DNA of 28,933 nt from Zelonia costaricensis (lineage: Eukaryota; Euglenozoa; Kinetoplastea; Trypanosomatida; Trypanosomatidae). Below the pieces are notes generated by a model, which was not told where the DNA came from, made no database searches, and was given only the letters and a program-made list of their open reading frames with translations. A program made the translations under genes and the position numbers. This document shows positions 18,703 to 27,426 of this stretch, one piece after another. Every line of letters begins with the position of its first letter. Position 1 is the first letter of the stretch. Where the stretch lies: contig JASAOO010003209.1 of NCBI GenBank assembly GCA_030849075.1, forward strand, positions 1 through 28,933. The letters are read 5' to 3'.

Positions 18703-18889
18703 GGTGTGGAGGCTACACACACACACACAGCTTGCGTGTACGCGCCGAGACAGAGACGAAGAGGAGGAGGGAGGGCGAGTAGACACAACGGAGGTGGGGG
18801 GAAGGGCGGCCAGTGAGTGCGAACGAGAACGTCGTCACCAAGGTGCTCAGCTCCAACACCGAGACAACGCCACAAGCCAATCAACACGT
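18703..18889. repeat. Direct repeat, copy 2 (after the N at 18702)
   Basis: Second copy (187 bases) of 18495-18701 with a shorter CA run. It is most simply explained as an unmerged contig overlap. Confidence 0.9.
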
Positions 18890-19489
18890 GCCAAGTGTGT
18901 GTGTGTGTGTGCAGCCTCGATGAAGAGTCGTACAGTTCTACAGCGAAGAATCCACAAGGAAAAGGGGGAAGCGAAGGGAGCAGGAAGGAATAGCGGAAGG
19001 GAGACGCAGTGCAGGTGCGGGGGCGGCGGCGGGGGGGGGGGGAGGCGCGAGCCACCAACAGCCACGAGGACACAAGAAGAAGGAGACGGGGTGGTGGTTG
19101 GGGCGTCGGGCGAGGTGAGTGTGGGCGCAGGTGAGTCTGGATGGCGGCGGCGGCGGGGGGGAGGGGGAGGGGGAGGGGGAGGAGGGTACGCACCGCGATG
19201 GATAAGTCAACTGCACACGGTGCACAGAGGCACGGCTCGCACGAAGCGAATGGAAGCGAGAGACGGGGAGAAGGGAAGCGCCTGGAGAGGGGGGGGGGGC
19301 GAGGGAGGAAGAGGGTCCTTACCTACGGCGGCACACGCAGCGATGTCGCTTGCCCTGCTCCTGGTCCGTTGATGCTGGGCACAAGAGCCGTGGACCTTTG
19401 TACTGGGGAGGGGCTTACGCGACGAGCGGAGGTGAGAGCGTGCGTGGTCGGGGTGGCGGCGGCGACGCTGTCGTACCGTTCGCGTTCCG

Positions 19490-19520
<31 letters not shown>

Positions 19521-19843
19521 CTTGCGTGGACAAAACCTGATGGGTGAGAGAAGCGAGGAGAAGAGAGACGGCGAAATGGTAAAAAGCAGGCAGGAGGTGA
19601 ATTGTGGCGCTGTTGGTGGTCACGTGCACATGCGCTGGCGCAGGGGGCGCACCCAGAACGAAGTAGACAAAGAAGAAAGGAAGAAGAAGGAGGAGTCGTG
19701 AAGTGCAATACGGCGCGACGGACGGCGCGTGCACAGGCGCACACACACACGGAGGCACGCGCGCGACTAGCAAGAAACAGACGGAGGCGAAGGCGGAGGC
19801 GGAGGGGGGAGGGGAGGGTCCAGCGAAGACACCAGCACAGACG

Positions 19844-19894
19844 TAAGCACACGCACACGCACACGCACACGCACACGTACACACACACGCACAC
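19844..19894. repeat. CACACG-type hexanucleotide array
   Basis: About five CACACG units grade into a CA run and back. The array is non-coding and lies between the UXT-like gene and the stalk/FAZ protein gene. Confidence 0.75.
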
Positions 19895-20578
19895 AAGAAG
19901 CGCAGGTGAGGAGGAGGGAGAGAGAGGAAAGGAAGAGAAGGAAGAGAAGATTGCGAGGAAGGAAGCCGCACGATCGACAACTCGAAGAACGGCGTTATGT
20001 TACAGTCGGTGTTTTGTTGGGTGTGTGAGTGGAGAGGGGAGGGAGGTGCAGTGATAGGGTTGTGTGCGTGTGTGCTTTGGAGTGTGGGAAGCTTCTGTGT
20101 GTGTGTGTGTGTGTGTGGGTGTGCAAGAGGGGGCGGATGAGACGTTGAAGTTAGAGTAGGATGGCTCAGCATTGAACATCGTTCATCTCCAACACAGAAT
20201 GACGAGGCGTGCCGCACCGCCGCGGATGGACACACACACACACACGCCAACACACACGCCCACATGCACAGCAGAGGAGGACGGCAAACCCCCCCCCCCT
20301 TCTTGTGCTCCTCCTCCCTTATCGGGCAGAGGCCACGTGTGGTGCACTCACAACGATAGAGTTTATGGTGGATTTGCCGTGTCACAGCGCGTCACGTCTA
20401 CACTCGTGGCTGGCGCAGGGGGCAGGGCGCGGGGGGGGGGGGAGCGGGGAGCGGGACACTCCAAGACTCGTCCGGCAAGCGTGGGCCTCATCGCCACTCG
20501 AGCCGCAACGCCGACCGCCTCCCCCCTTTGCCCCCCTCTCTCTATCCTGCCACACAGAGGCGCGGCCGCCGTCCCCCA

Positions 20579-21190
20579 TCACAACCCCACCTGCTGTTCA
20601 TTGAGCCGCGCGATGGCCTCGGTGACGAGGCGAATGCGGTACTTGATACGCAGCGCCTCCTTCGACTTACTCGTGATCATGCACCGCACGGTGGACTCCT
20701 TCCGCTCGAGAAAGTGGCGTGCCTCGTCGGGGGACATGGGCAGCACCACCCCGCAGCCGACGTTCACGTATACCACGCCGGCGTCCTTCACGACACCGGG
20801 GGTATAGAAGTGGTTGCCGAGGTCGACCAGAATCCTGTTGCGCTGCGGCGGCCTGTACGCCTCCGCCTGGGCTCGCTTGCTGAGCAGCGCCGTGGCACCG
20901 GCCGACGACGAGGACGGTGACGATGGCGATGCGGGTGCCGTGGTGGGGAGTGGCCCGGCTGCTGCGGCCGCCTCCGCCGCGGTGGAGGCGGCGATGAAGG
21001 AGTGGTAGCGGGAGAGAGCCTGCATGTCCTCCATCAACCACCGCAGCTGCGCGCACTGGGCCACCGTGCTGTACAGGTCGTCGCGCTGGGCGAGCACCGT
21101 GTCGAGGCTTCGCTTCAGGACCGACTCGAGGAAGCGCTCGAGGCGTAGCGCGCCGGGGGCCGCAGGGGGCGGCGTCGGTGGTGAAGGCAT
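20579..21190 (-). CDS. UXT/prefoldin-alpha-like protein
   Basis: This 203-residue protein has the prefoldin-alpha layout: an N-terminal helix that would form a coiled coil (about 16-66), a beta-hairpin core (about 118-150) and a C-terminal helix (about 152-199). The core ILVDLGNHFYTPGVVKDAG followed by VYVNVGCGVVLPMSPDEA and FLERKE resembles UXT, the alpha-class prefoldin subunit of the R2TP/URI prefoldin-like complex. An Ala/Pro/Ser-rich insert at about 67-112 makes it longer than human UXT (157 residues). Prefoldins bind nascent actin and tubulin, and UXT-type subunits act in assembly of polymerases and other complexes; either role here is inferred. Canonical prefoldin subunit 5 is the main alternative, but the FLERKE-type motif fits UXT better. 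The ATG at 21188-21190 is the first one after a good acceptor pattern at 21262. Confidence 0.83.
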   Translation of the reverse strand: MPSPPTPPPAAPGALRLERFLESVLKRSLDTVLAQRDDLYSTVAQCAQLRWLMEDMQALSRYHSFIAASTAAEAAAAAGPLPTTAPASPSSPSSSSAGATALLSKRAQAEAYRPPQRNRILVDLGNHFYTPGVVKDAGVVYVNVGCGVVLPMSPDEARHFLERKESTVRCMITSKSKEALRIKYRIRLVTEAIARLNEQQVGL

Positions 21191-21260
21191 GCGCGCCAGC
21201 TACGCAGCGCAGCGCCAAGAGTGGGAAGCCTCACGTGGATCGGGAACGCAGGGGGCTGCA

Positions 21261-21306
21261 CTGTGCGTTCGAAGGAGTGGGGGGAGGAGGAGGGGAGGGG
21301 GGGGAG
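21261..21306 (-). promoter_or_regulatory. Polypyrimidine tract and candidate trans-splice acceptor of the UXT-like gene
   Basis: On the coding strand an almost pure C/T tract (complement of about 21271-21305) is followed within about 10 bases by an AG at 21262-21261. The predicted 5' UTR of about 70 bases has no ATG. Confidence 0.55.
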
Positions 21307-21740
21307 TGGCGCGAGGATGGCGGAGGGCGACGAAAGACGAGAGGGAGTTGAAGCTTGGACACTTGTTGCTGCACGCGTGCACATGCACAGTGCATTAAGG
21401 CGGGGGCGGGGGCGGGAGGGGGAGGGGGGCAGCGCCATGCGTGACACGGCGGCGCCTCTCACATGACACGCATTCCGATTTGTCCTTCTCGGTGGCTCTC
21501 GCGATGCGCACACGCGAGCCACGTCACAGATGGGGGTGGGGGGAGCAAGAGATGATCGTTGATTGAAGCGGGACGGCGGACCGCACGAGCTCGGTATTGG
21601 AAGGGGAGGGGGTTGTGCGGAGCAGGAAGGGGGGGGGGGCTACACCCGTGTACACACGCACACACACACACGCACACACACGCAGAGAGCCAGGCACGCC
21701 GGGCGGAGGTGGAGCAGCGGTCCATCGGCAGAGATGCCCC
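21307..21740. other. Intergenic region between the torsin-like and UXT-like genes
   Basis: No gene is seen in this short spacer. It has G/A-rich stretches on the plus strand, a poly-G run near 21630-21638 and a CA run at about 21658-21682 within the likely 3' UTR of the torsin-like gene. Confidence 0.6.
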
Positions 21741-23387
21741 TCACAAGTCTCCTGCTCCCTCCTCCTCTCCCCTGTCGTCCTCCCCTGCAGCGTCGCTTGC
21801 TGCGTACCTCGCAGCGCCGGGCGCCTCCCGGCCCACCACTGCGCCACCCGTCGCCGAAGCGGGCGTGCGCAACACGATGGACACCGTGCGTTCGTCCAGC
21901 TCGAAGCGCGCGTTCAACCGCTGCGGCTGGGCCGCCGCATGCGCCGGGCTCTCTTGCGCGTTCTCCCAGTACACGATCAGCTGCGATACGAGCTCGTCCT
22001 CGACCAGACGCCGCAGTGCGTGCCCGTTCTCCTTCCCGGACCACAGCTGCTGGCTCTGGTGCACGAGGAAGGCCACGGCCTCGTCGGAGATGGTGCTGGT
22101 GGCGAGGAGGTGCTCGCCCACCGCGCAGGGCAGGTCGGCGACGGCGCTGCGGACCACCTCCTCGGCTATGGCGAGGGTGAAGGGGTAGTACACGAGGGTG
22201 CGGGTGTGCGCGGGGAGGAGGGCGCCGTACAGGGTGGCGAAGTCGTGCTGGATCATCGCCTCGATCTCCGCGCGGGACTTGCCGACGGTGCGGCCCTGCC
22301 GCCCAAAGTCCGTCGTGATGAAGACAAGCAGCTGCGAAAGCGGTGGGGCCGCCGTGACGTCCAGCACGTCGGGCGCCTCCGCCGCCCCGCCGCCTCCCCC
22401 TGCGCCGTCCGCGGCAGAGCCCGGAGTCTTCGACTTCGCCCGTGCCGTCGTGTGTCGCGCTGCGCGCACGAGCTGCTCGGGGAAGTGCCGCGCCCGGCCA
22501 AAGAGCGGCGCCAGCGCCGTCACGAGCGCCGGGTCCATGGCCGTGAGGTCGTCGACGAGGACAACGCCGTGCGGGAAGCGCTCCAGGTGCGACATTACCT
22601 GCGCGACGATGCGGCGCCGCGCCTCCGCCACGGAAAGACCGTCGAAGCCGGTGCCGGCGATGGTCAGTAGGTTGTCCCCAGCGTCGCACACGTCCCGGTC
22701 CGTCGCGCAGCGCAGCGAGAGCGCCTGCGAGACGAGCCGGGCCGTGAGCGTCTTGCCGACGCCGTTGTCGCCCGCCAGGTGCACCACGACGGGCTCGCGT
22801 GTGTAGGCCAGTTTGCGGCGCAGTACGTCCAGGAGCGGCGTCACGACCTGTGGCTGGCCGCGCACGCGGGACAGGAGGAGGTCCTGCAGATCTCGCATGC
22901 ACTGCCGGCGCACGGCGTCGTCGGTCGCAAAGGGGAGCTCGAGTGGGTAGCGCTGCCGCTGCTCCCGCTTCGAGCCGCCCCCACTCGCCGCAGTGCCGCT
23001 GCCGTGCAGGCCACCCGTCAGCGCGGACGAGCCCCATGAGAAGAGGGAGAAGACGTAGCTGGAGGCGGCGTGGCAGTACTGCAGCCGCAGCTTGATGGGG
23101 GTATGGGGGCGCGAGCAGAGCGGGCAGCGCGGGCACAGCGCGTGCGACGCGTAGGCCGTCGTCAACGCGGTGGAGGGGGCTGGCGCTGCCTGCTGCGGTG
23201 TCCGTGCCTCAGCGGGGGTGGATGTGCTGAGTGCGACGAGCAACACAGCGGCGACGAGGAGGACGAGGGTGGTTCGCGTGACGGACTGAGACGAGCGGCG
23301 ACCAGCTCGGCAAGCTTGATGCCCTCGCTGTTGCCGCAACTGCCGGGGCAGCAGCGGGGGCGACGCGCGTGACGCGTTGCCCGTCAT
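21741..23387 (-). CDS. Torsin-like AAA+ ATPase with N-terminal signal/anchor
   Basis: This 548-residue protein has a basic N-terminus and one hydrophobic segment at about 39-54 ending in STPAEA, so a signal peptide or signal anchor into the ER is likely. A CxxCxxC group (Cys85, 88, 91) follows. The AAA+ core has a Walker A motif GDNGVGKT (Lys212), a Walker B motif VVLVDD (Asp279-Asp280) followed by LTAMDPALVTALAPLF, whose layout resembles the torsin segment after Walker B, a sensor-1 region LLVFITTDFG (about 353-362), and an alpha-helical lid with ALRRLVEDEL near the C-terminus. A Gly/Ala-rich insert (about 315-340) breaks the core. Torsins are ER and nuclear-envelope ATPases of the Clp/HSP100 type. 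Two points differ from classic torsins: Walker A ends in KT rather than KN, and the usual catalytic Glu of Walker B is Asp. The start at 23385-23387 is the first ATG after a candidate acceptor at 23471. Another Clp-type ER AAA+ protein is the alternative. Confidence 0.8.
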   Translation of the reverse strand: MTGNASRASPPLLPRQLRQQRGHQACRAGRRSSQSVTRTTLVLLVAAVLLVALSTSTPAEARTPQQAAPAPSTALTTAYASHALCPRCPLCSRPHTPIKLRLQYCHAASSYVFSLFSWGSSALTGGLHGSGTAASGGGSKREQRQRYPLELPFATDDAVRRQCMRDLQDLLLSRVRGQPQVVTPLLDVLRRKLAYTREPVVVHLAGDNGVGKTLTARLVSQALSLRCATDRDVCDAGDNLLTIAGTGFDGLSVAEARRRIVAQVMSHLERFPHGVVLVDDLTAMDPALVTALAPLFGRARHFPEQLVRAARHTTARAKSKTPGSAADGAGGGGGAAEAPDVLDVTAAPPLSQLLVFITTDFGRQGRTVGKSRAEIEAMIQHDFATLYGALLPAHTRTLVYYPFTLAIAEEVVRSAVADLPCAVGEHLLATSTISDEAVAFLVHQSQQLWSGKENGHALRRLVEDELVSQLIVYWENAQESPAHAAAQPQRLNARFELDERTVSIVLRTPASATGGAVVGREAPGAARYAASDAAGEDDRGEEEGAGDL

Positions 23388-23469
23388 CGCGGAGCGCAGG
23401 CGCACACAGACACACACACACACAGGATTGCGAGTCCACTGTATACAAGGCCAGTGTGTCCACGGGTAT

Positions 23470-23503
23470 CTAAGACGATTGGGGGAGGGGGTGACGAGAG
23501 AGG
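23470..23503 (-). promoter_or_regulatory. Polypyrimidine tract and candidate trans-splice acceptor of the torsin-like gene
   Basis: On the coding strand the tract CGTCACCCCCTCCCCCAATC is followed by TCTTAG, with the AG at 23471-23470. This is about 83 bases before the ATG at 23387, and no ATG lies between. Confidence 0.55.
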
Positions 23504-24006
23504 GGTGTGTGTGTGTCCCCGTCCGTGCTGTGGGTGCGAGGCGGGATATGGGAGAAGAGATAGGCGGAGGAAATAGGGCATGATGGGGCAGTGAGGGAGG
23601 CATCACGTCGCCGCGGCTGTGCAGCGGAGGCGCACTCGAGACGCCACGGCACGCAGCGCAGCTCGTTCGAGTAAGACGGAGGGGCGCGGATGTGTGCGCC
23701 CCCCGTGAACTCGGTCTTGCAGGGCCGCAGGCACCCGTGCATCGACCTTCGCAGACCCGGTTACCAGTGCAACCCTGCCCCGTCCGCACGCTCGCGCCAC
23801 TCTACCGCAATACCTCACTGGAAACTCTTATATGACAAAGGCCGCCGTCGACGCGGTGCACACCGACGCCGGAGAAGGGAGGCTGGACGTCAAGGAGAAG
23901 AGGGCAGAGCCTGTGGACACCAACACACACACACACACACCAATACACACACACACACACACACACACCTACGGTGGGCGCAGATCGGCAACCTCGATCG
24001 GCCCCC
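23504..24006. other. Intergenic region between the helicase and torsin-like genes
   Basis: No gene is supported. Two CA runs (about 23924-23940 and 23945-23968) lie in the likely 3' UTR of the helicase gene. The rest is mixed-composition sequence with no recognisable element. Confidence 0.6.
23924..23968. repeat. Interrupted CA microsatellite
   Basis: Two CA runs are separated by a short CCAAT interruption, just downstream of the helicase stop codon. Confidence 0.8.
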
Positions 24007-26229
24007 TCACTGTGGCGGGCCGCTCGGTGGGCCAAATTGAGGCCCTGCTGGCGACGCGCTCTGCATCTCGTTCACCACCTCCCGCGACGCGACGCCGCCC
24101 ACGTCATTCCACACGCCGCTCTTCATCGAGCGCCGCCCGAACTTGGCACGCCCGCCCTTGCGGCGTGCGAGCTGCTCGCGGCGGAACCACACCGCCTGCT
24201 CCATCACGCGGTCCATCAGCTTCTGCTGCTGCCGCGGCGCGACGCCGCCGTGCACGCCAGTCTTCTGCGGGTGGAAGACGGGCCGCCAGGTCGCGTTGTG
24301 GTGCACGTACGTCCGCTCAAGGTGCGCCGGGATCGCCTTGCGGGTGATAAGGGAGACGTAGGAGCGGGCCAGCGCATTCATCTTGTGCGTGCGCCACTCC
24401 GCGTAGCGCGGCTGCATGAGGTCCGACTTGCGGTTCGTGAGGCCCTCCATCGGGATGCTGTGCTTGAGGAAGGCGCGGATGGCGGTGACGATGACGCCCT
24501 GATGCTTGTGGTAGAGGCTCAGCACCTGCCCCTCCCGCCCCATGCGCGCCGTGCGGCCGCTGCGACTCAGGTAGGCCAGCGCGTTCGTGGGCACATCAAA
24601 GTTGATGACCACGTCCACGTGCAGGTCGAGGCCACGCGCGGCGAGGTCGGTGGCGCACAGTATGTTCGTGCGGCCAGCGGCGAAGTCGGCGTACATTTCC
24701 CGGCGCACGCGGTACGGAAGAGCGGCATGCAGCAGCGACACGGCGTAGCCGGCGCCGCGAAGCTGGTGGAAGACGGCGGTCGTCGCATCGATGTTGCGGA
24801 AGAACACAATCGTGCGGCGGCCCTCCGCGAAGACGGTGCGCGGGACGGGGCAGGTGAAGGGGGCCGCGACGGTGGTCAGGTGCTCCCACCGCAGGGGCCG
24901 CACCTGCTCCAGGGTGTAGCGGGCAAAGGAGTCGTGGGCGTAGTCCTCGCCGGCGGGGCTGCAGACCGGGGCCGTGCCAGCGCACGAGGCGCTCGCCGCC
25001 TCGCCGTTCTCCGTCACCACGACGTTGCGGTCGGAAGCCCCGTCGCCGCGCGTCGCTGGCGCCTCCTCCGCGACGTCTCCTTCCCCTTCCCCGCCAAGCC
25101 CTGACACCTCCGTGGCACGCGGCTGCTCGGCTTGCCGCGCCTTGTGCGCCATCGCCGCGTGCCACTCCGCCAGCGTTCCTGCGAGTTGACGCGGGTGTGT
25201 GTGCACGTCCGCCTCGGCTGTGTCGGTGTCGATGGGCGCCGGCACGTGGCCGTTCTTGCGGAGCAGGTGCTGCAGTACCGTGAACTTCTCCGGCTCGCGG
25301 CGTATCGCGTAGAAGCGGTGGTGGAGGCGGGCGGGTGCGCGATGCATCTGCTGCCGGAACATGCACGTCACGGGATCGACGACTTTGTGACCAATGAGGT
25401 GCTCCAGCTTGCGGGTCACGTAGGCGGTGCTGAAGACGTACTGCGTCTGCACGGGCCAGAGGTACTTGAATTGGTTCCGCTTCTGCACCTTCATGAGCAG
25501 GTGCACGGCGTCGTGGTCGTGCAGCGAGCTCAGCATCGCGTCCGCCTCGTCGACGGCGAAGTAACGGAGATCCTCGATGAAGAGGCGGCGCGTGCGCACG
25601 AGGCGGAGGATCAGCTTCGGGTCCATGACGAGCACGTCCGCCATGGTGTGCTTCAGCAGCCGCGAGAGGTGATACTTGGACCGCTTGCGGGAGGTGAAGC
25701 ACGCGGATGTGAGCCCCGTGGCGGCGTCGAGCTGCGCGCACACCCCCTGCAGCTGCTCGACCAGCTCCTTCGTCGGCGCCAGGAGGATCATGCGGGGCCG
25801 GCGCTCGCGCAGCGGGATCTTGTACACGTCGCGGTCCTTCATCATGTTCTGGTACAGCGGGAGGAGGTAGGCCAGGGTCTTGCCCTCTCCATGCGGGGCT
25901 GCGATGACGGTGTTCCTGCGCTGCAGCACCGCCTCCATGGCGCTCTGCTGAATGGGCGAGGGCGTGGTGACGCCCATGTCCGCCAGCGCGCGCTGCAGCT
26001 CCGGCGCGACGAGCATGTCAGCGAAGTTGTCCACCATCCTTGTCTTGACGGGCCTCGACAGCAGCGGGGAGCTGGCGGCGCGGGATGAGGAGAGGCTCTG
26101 GAGGACGTGGTGGCTCGCCGCGTGGTCGACCCGCTCGCCGATGGACTGCGAGAAGGTGCCGCCGTAGGCCTTCAGCTGACGAGGCACGATGATGTGCCGC
26201 ACCGGGGTGCGGTGCGCTGGCGTCGGCAT
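24007..26229 (-). CDS. DEAD-box RNA helicase, probably mitochondrial
   Basis: This is an ATP-dependent RNA helicase of superfamily 2. Taking the ATG at 26227-26229, the protein has 740 residues. Visible motifs are a Q-motif region (TPSPIQQ, about 89-95), motif I APHGEGKT (111-118), motif Ia APTKELVEQL (151-160), motif II DEAD (227-230), motif III STA instead of the usual SAT (267-269), motif V ARGLD (531-535) and motif VI SRSGRTARMG (555-564), where Ser replaces the usual His. A low-complexity insert of about 130 residues (about 328-460) separates the two RecA-like lobes. After motif VI comes a basic C-terminal extension (about 580-740). The N-terminus is basic with few acids, so mitochondrial import is likely but not proven. 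The 5' end is uncertain: an N at 26304 lies in the same open frame, and an ATG at 26461 could be the true start (see findings). In kinetoplastids such helicases act in mitochondrial RNA processing or ribosome assembly. Confidence 0.88.
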   Translation of the reverse strand: MPTPAHRTPVRHIIVPRQLKAYGGTFSQSIGERVDHAASHHVLQSLSSSRAASSPLLSRPVKTRMVDNFADMLVAPELQRALADMGVTTPSPIQQSAMEAVLQRRNTVIAAPHGEGKTLAYLLPLYQNMMKDRDVYKIPLRERRPRMILLAPTKELVEQLQGVCAQLDAATGLTSACFTSRKRSKYHLSRLLKHTMADVLVMDPKLILRLVRTRRLFIEDLRYFAVDEADAMLSSLHDHDAVHLLMKVQKRNQFKYLWPVQTQYVFSTAYVTRKLEHLIGHKVVDPVTCMFRQQMHRAPARLHHRFYAIRREPEKFTVLQHLLRKNGHVPAPIDTDTAEADVHTHPRQLAGTLAEWHAAMAHKARQAEQPRATEVSGLGGEGEGDVAEEAPATRGDGASDRNVVVTENGEAASASCAGTAPVCSPAGEDYAHDSFARYTLEQVRPLRWEHLTTVAAPFTCPVPRTVFAEGRRTIVFFRNIDATTAVFHQLRGAGYAVSLLHAALPYRVRREMYADFAAGRTNILCATDLAARGLDLHVDVVINFDVPTNALAYLSRSGRTARMGREGQVLSLYHKHQGVIVTAIRAFLKHSIPMEGLTNRKSDLMQPRYAEWRTHKMNALARSYVSLITRKAIPAHLERTYVHHNATWRPVFHPQKTGVHGGVAPRQQQKLMDRVMEQAVWFRREQLARRKGGRAKFGRRSMKSGVWNDVGGVASREVVNEMQSASPAGPQFGPPSGPPQ

Positions 26230-26450
26230 CGCCGTGAAGGCAGAGGCGCACAGGGCCGCCCCGATGGCAGGGACCGTGCGGCGCAGTGCGCGGCTGTAGC
26301 CGGNGGGCCCCCAGGCGGGGGGCGCCGTCCGATGGTGAAGGACCAGGGACTCGCTCAACGCGCAGCAGCTGTAGTGCCGTGGTCAGAGAATTCCAGTAGG
26401 GGACAGAAGATGGATGACGGAGGTGGCGGAACTCGATCGCGCCGGCTGTG

Positions 26451-26468
26451 CTAGCGCCCATCGAACAT
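26451..26468 (-). other. Possible five-codon upstream ORF
   Basis: An ATG at 26468-26466 opens a five-codon frame (MFDGR) ending in TAG at 26453-26451. It lies just after the candidate splice acceptor and overlaps the ATG at 26461 in another frame. If the transcript starts at the acceptor, this is its first ATG and could lower translation from either downstream start. Confidence 0.35.
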
Positions 26469-26484
26469 GGCAAGGACTCGTGGT

Positions 26485-26525
26485 CTAGGGTGAGGGAGCG
26501 TGGGGGGGGGGGCGGAGGAGAGAAG
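26485..26525 (-). promoter_or_regulatory. Polypyrimidine tract and candidate trans-splice acceptor of the helicase gene
   Basis: On the coding strand a run of C and T (complement of about 26487-26525) ends in CACCCTAG, with the AG at 26486-26485. It lies 24 bases before the ATG at 26461 and about 256 bases before the ATG at 26229. Confidence 0.5.
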
Positions 26526-27426
26526 GCTACGGCACTGGGGGGCACGCAGCATCCGACCGAGGCACAGACACGGCAGGGGGGGGAGGGCGCACCGCCAAAG
26601 CTGCGCCTTGTAGCGCATCCCTGTCGAAGCGCCCTCACACACACACACATGCGTGCGTGCTTGCCACCAGCGCTGAGTCAATCGCACACCGCTTTCCCCG
26701 CAGCCACGGCGCCAGTGACGTGACGTGACGGTGAAGAAGGAAGGGGGGGAGGGTGGCCAGCGACCGCGGCGGGCTCGCCTCCCCAGGGTTCACACTGATG
26801 TGTGTGTATGTGTTTCCGCGTGTGCGATTATGCATACTACGAGTTGAAGTTCTGGCGCGATGGAAGATGATGGGGGAGGGGAAGTGAGGGAGGCGGGACA
26901 CGGCAGTCGAGCTCTGCGGCCTCCTTCCCCTCTTCTGTCACCGGCTCCGCCGCACTCCCCCTCCCCTCTCATCCACGCTTCCCTCCACCACATCTCTGAT
27001 CTAACTCGACACAGGGCACTCCGGCACGCAGGCACCTGTGAGGCAGGCGGGCTCTGTGAAGGGTGGCCGAAGGCAGAGAGGGAGGGCGCGGGGGGCAAGT
27101 GAAGGGAAAGGGCGAAGAGCGCAGCGACTGGCATCAGCTAAGTGCTTAAGTGAGTTGCGACACATTTACGGCGGTGAGGTATACCGGGGGGGGGGCGTGC
27201 ACCACGTGGGCTCAGCTTGGTGCATGCGCGCCGTCGCCGCGGTTCTGCGAGGAGTGGTGAGCGCGCGAGAAGGGCGGTGGGGGAGAAGGAGGTGGGGAGG
27301 AGCGGGGGTGGGACGCACGTGGGAAAGAACAGATCCACACTTCCGCGCTTGACCGCACCTGCACCGACCTCCCTCTCCCCGCCGTCTCTCACCCCCCCTT
27401 GGCACAGCGGCTTCCCCCCTCCCGAC
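26526..27426. other. Intergenic region between the MYG1 and helicase genes
   Basis: No gene is supported. It includes a CA run at about 26637-26649, a C/T-rich plus-strand stretch at about 26921-26992, poly-G runs and a second C/T-rich stretch at about 27362-27420 that ends at the MYG1 stop codon. The side next to 27426 should be the MYG1 3' UTR. Confidence 0.6.

Larger units (their letters stand above)
18322..20578. other. Intergenic region with an apparent assembly duplication
   Basis: No gene is supported over about 2.2 kb; the longest frames are microsatellite translations. It contains the repeat pair around the N at 18702, a TG run at about 19494-19520, a CACACG-type array at about 19844-19894, another TG run at about 20096-20118 and a C/T-rich plus-strand stretch at about 20519-20555 close to the stop codon of the UXT-like gene. 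The side next to 20578 should be the 3' UTR of that gene. Confidence 0.6.

Noticed and set aside
18495..18889. Tandem duplication as a mobile element or regulatory repeat
   Set aside because: The copies break exactly at an N and differ only in microsatellite length, so an assembly artefact explains them better.
19207..20385. 392-residue minus-strand open frame
   Set aside because: It consists of runs such as ACACAC-derived Cys/Val/Ala and Ser/Pro stretches, with no conserved segment; it is intergenic.
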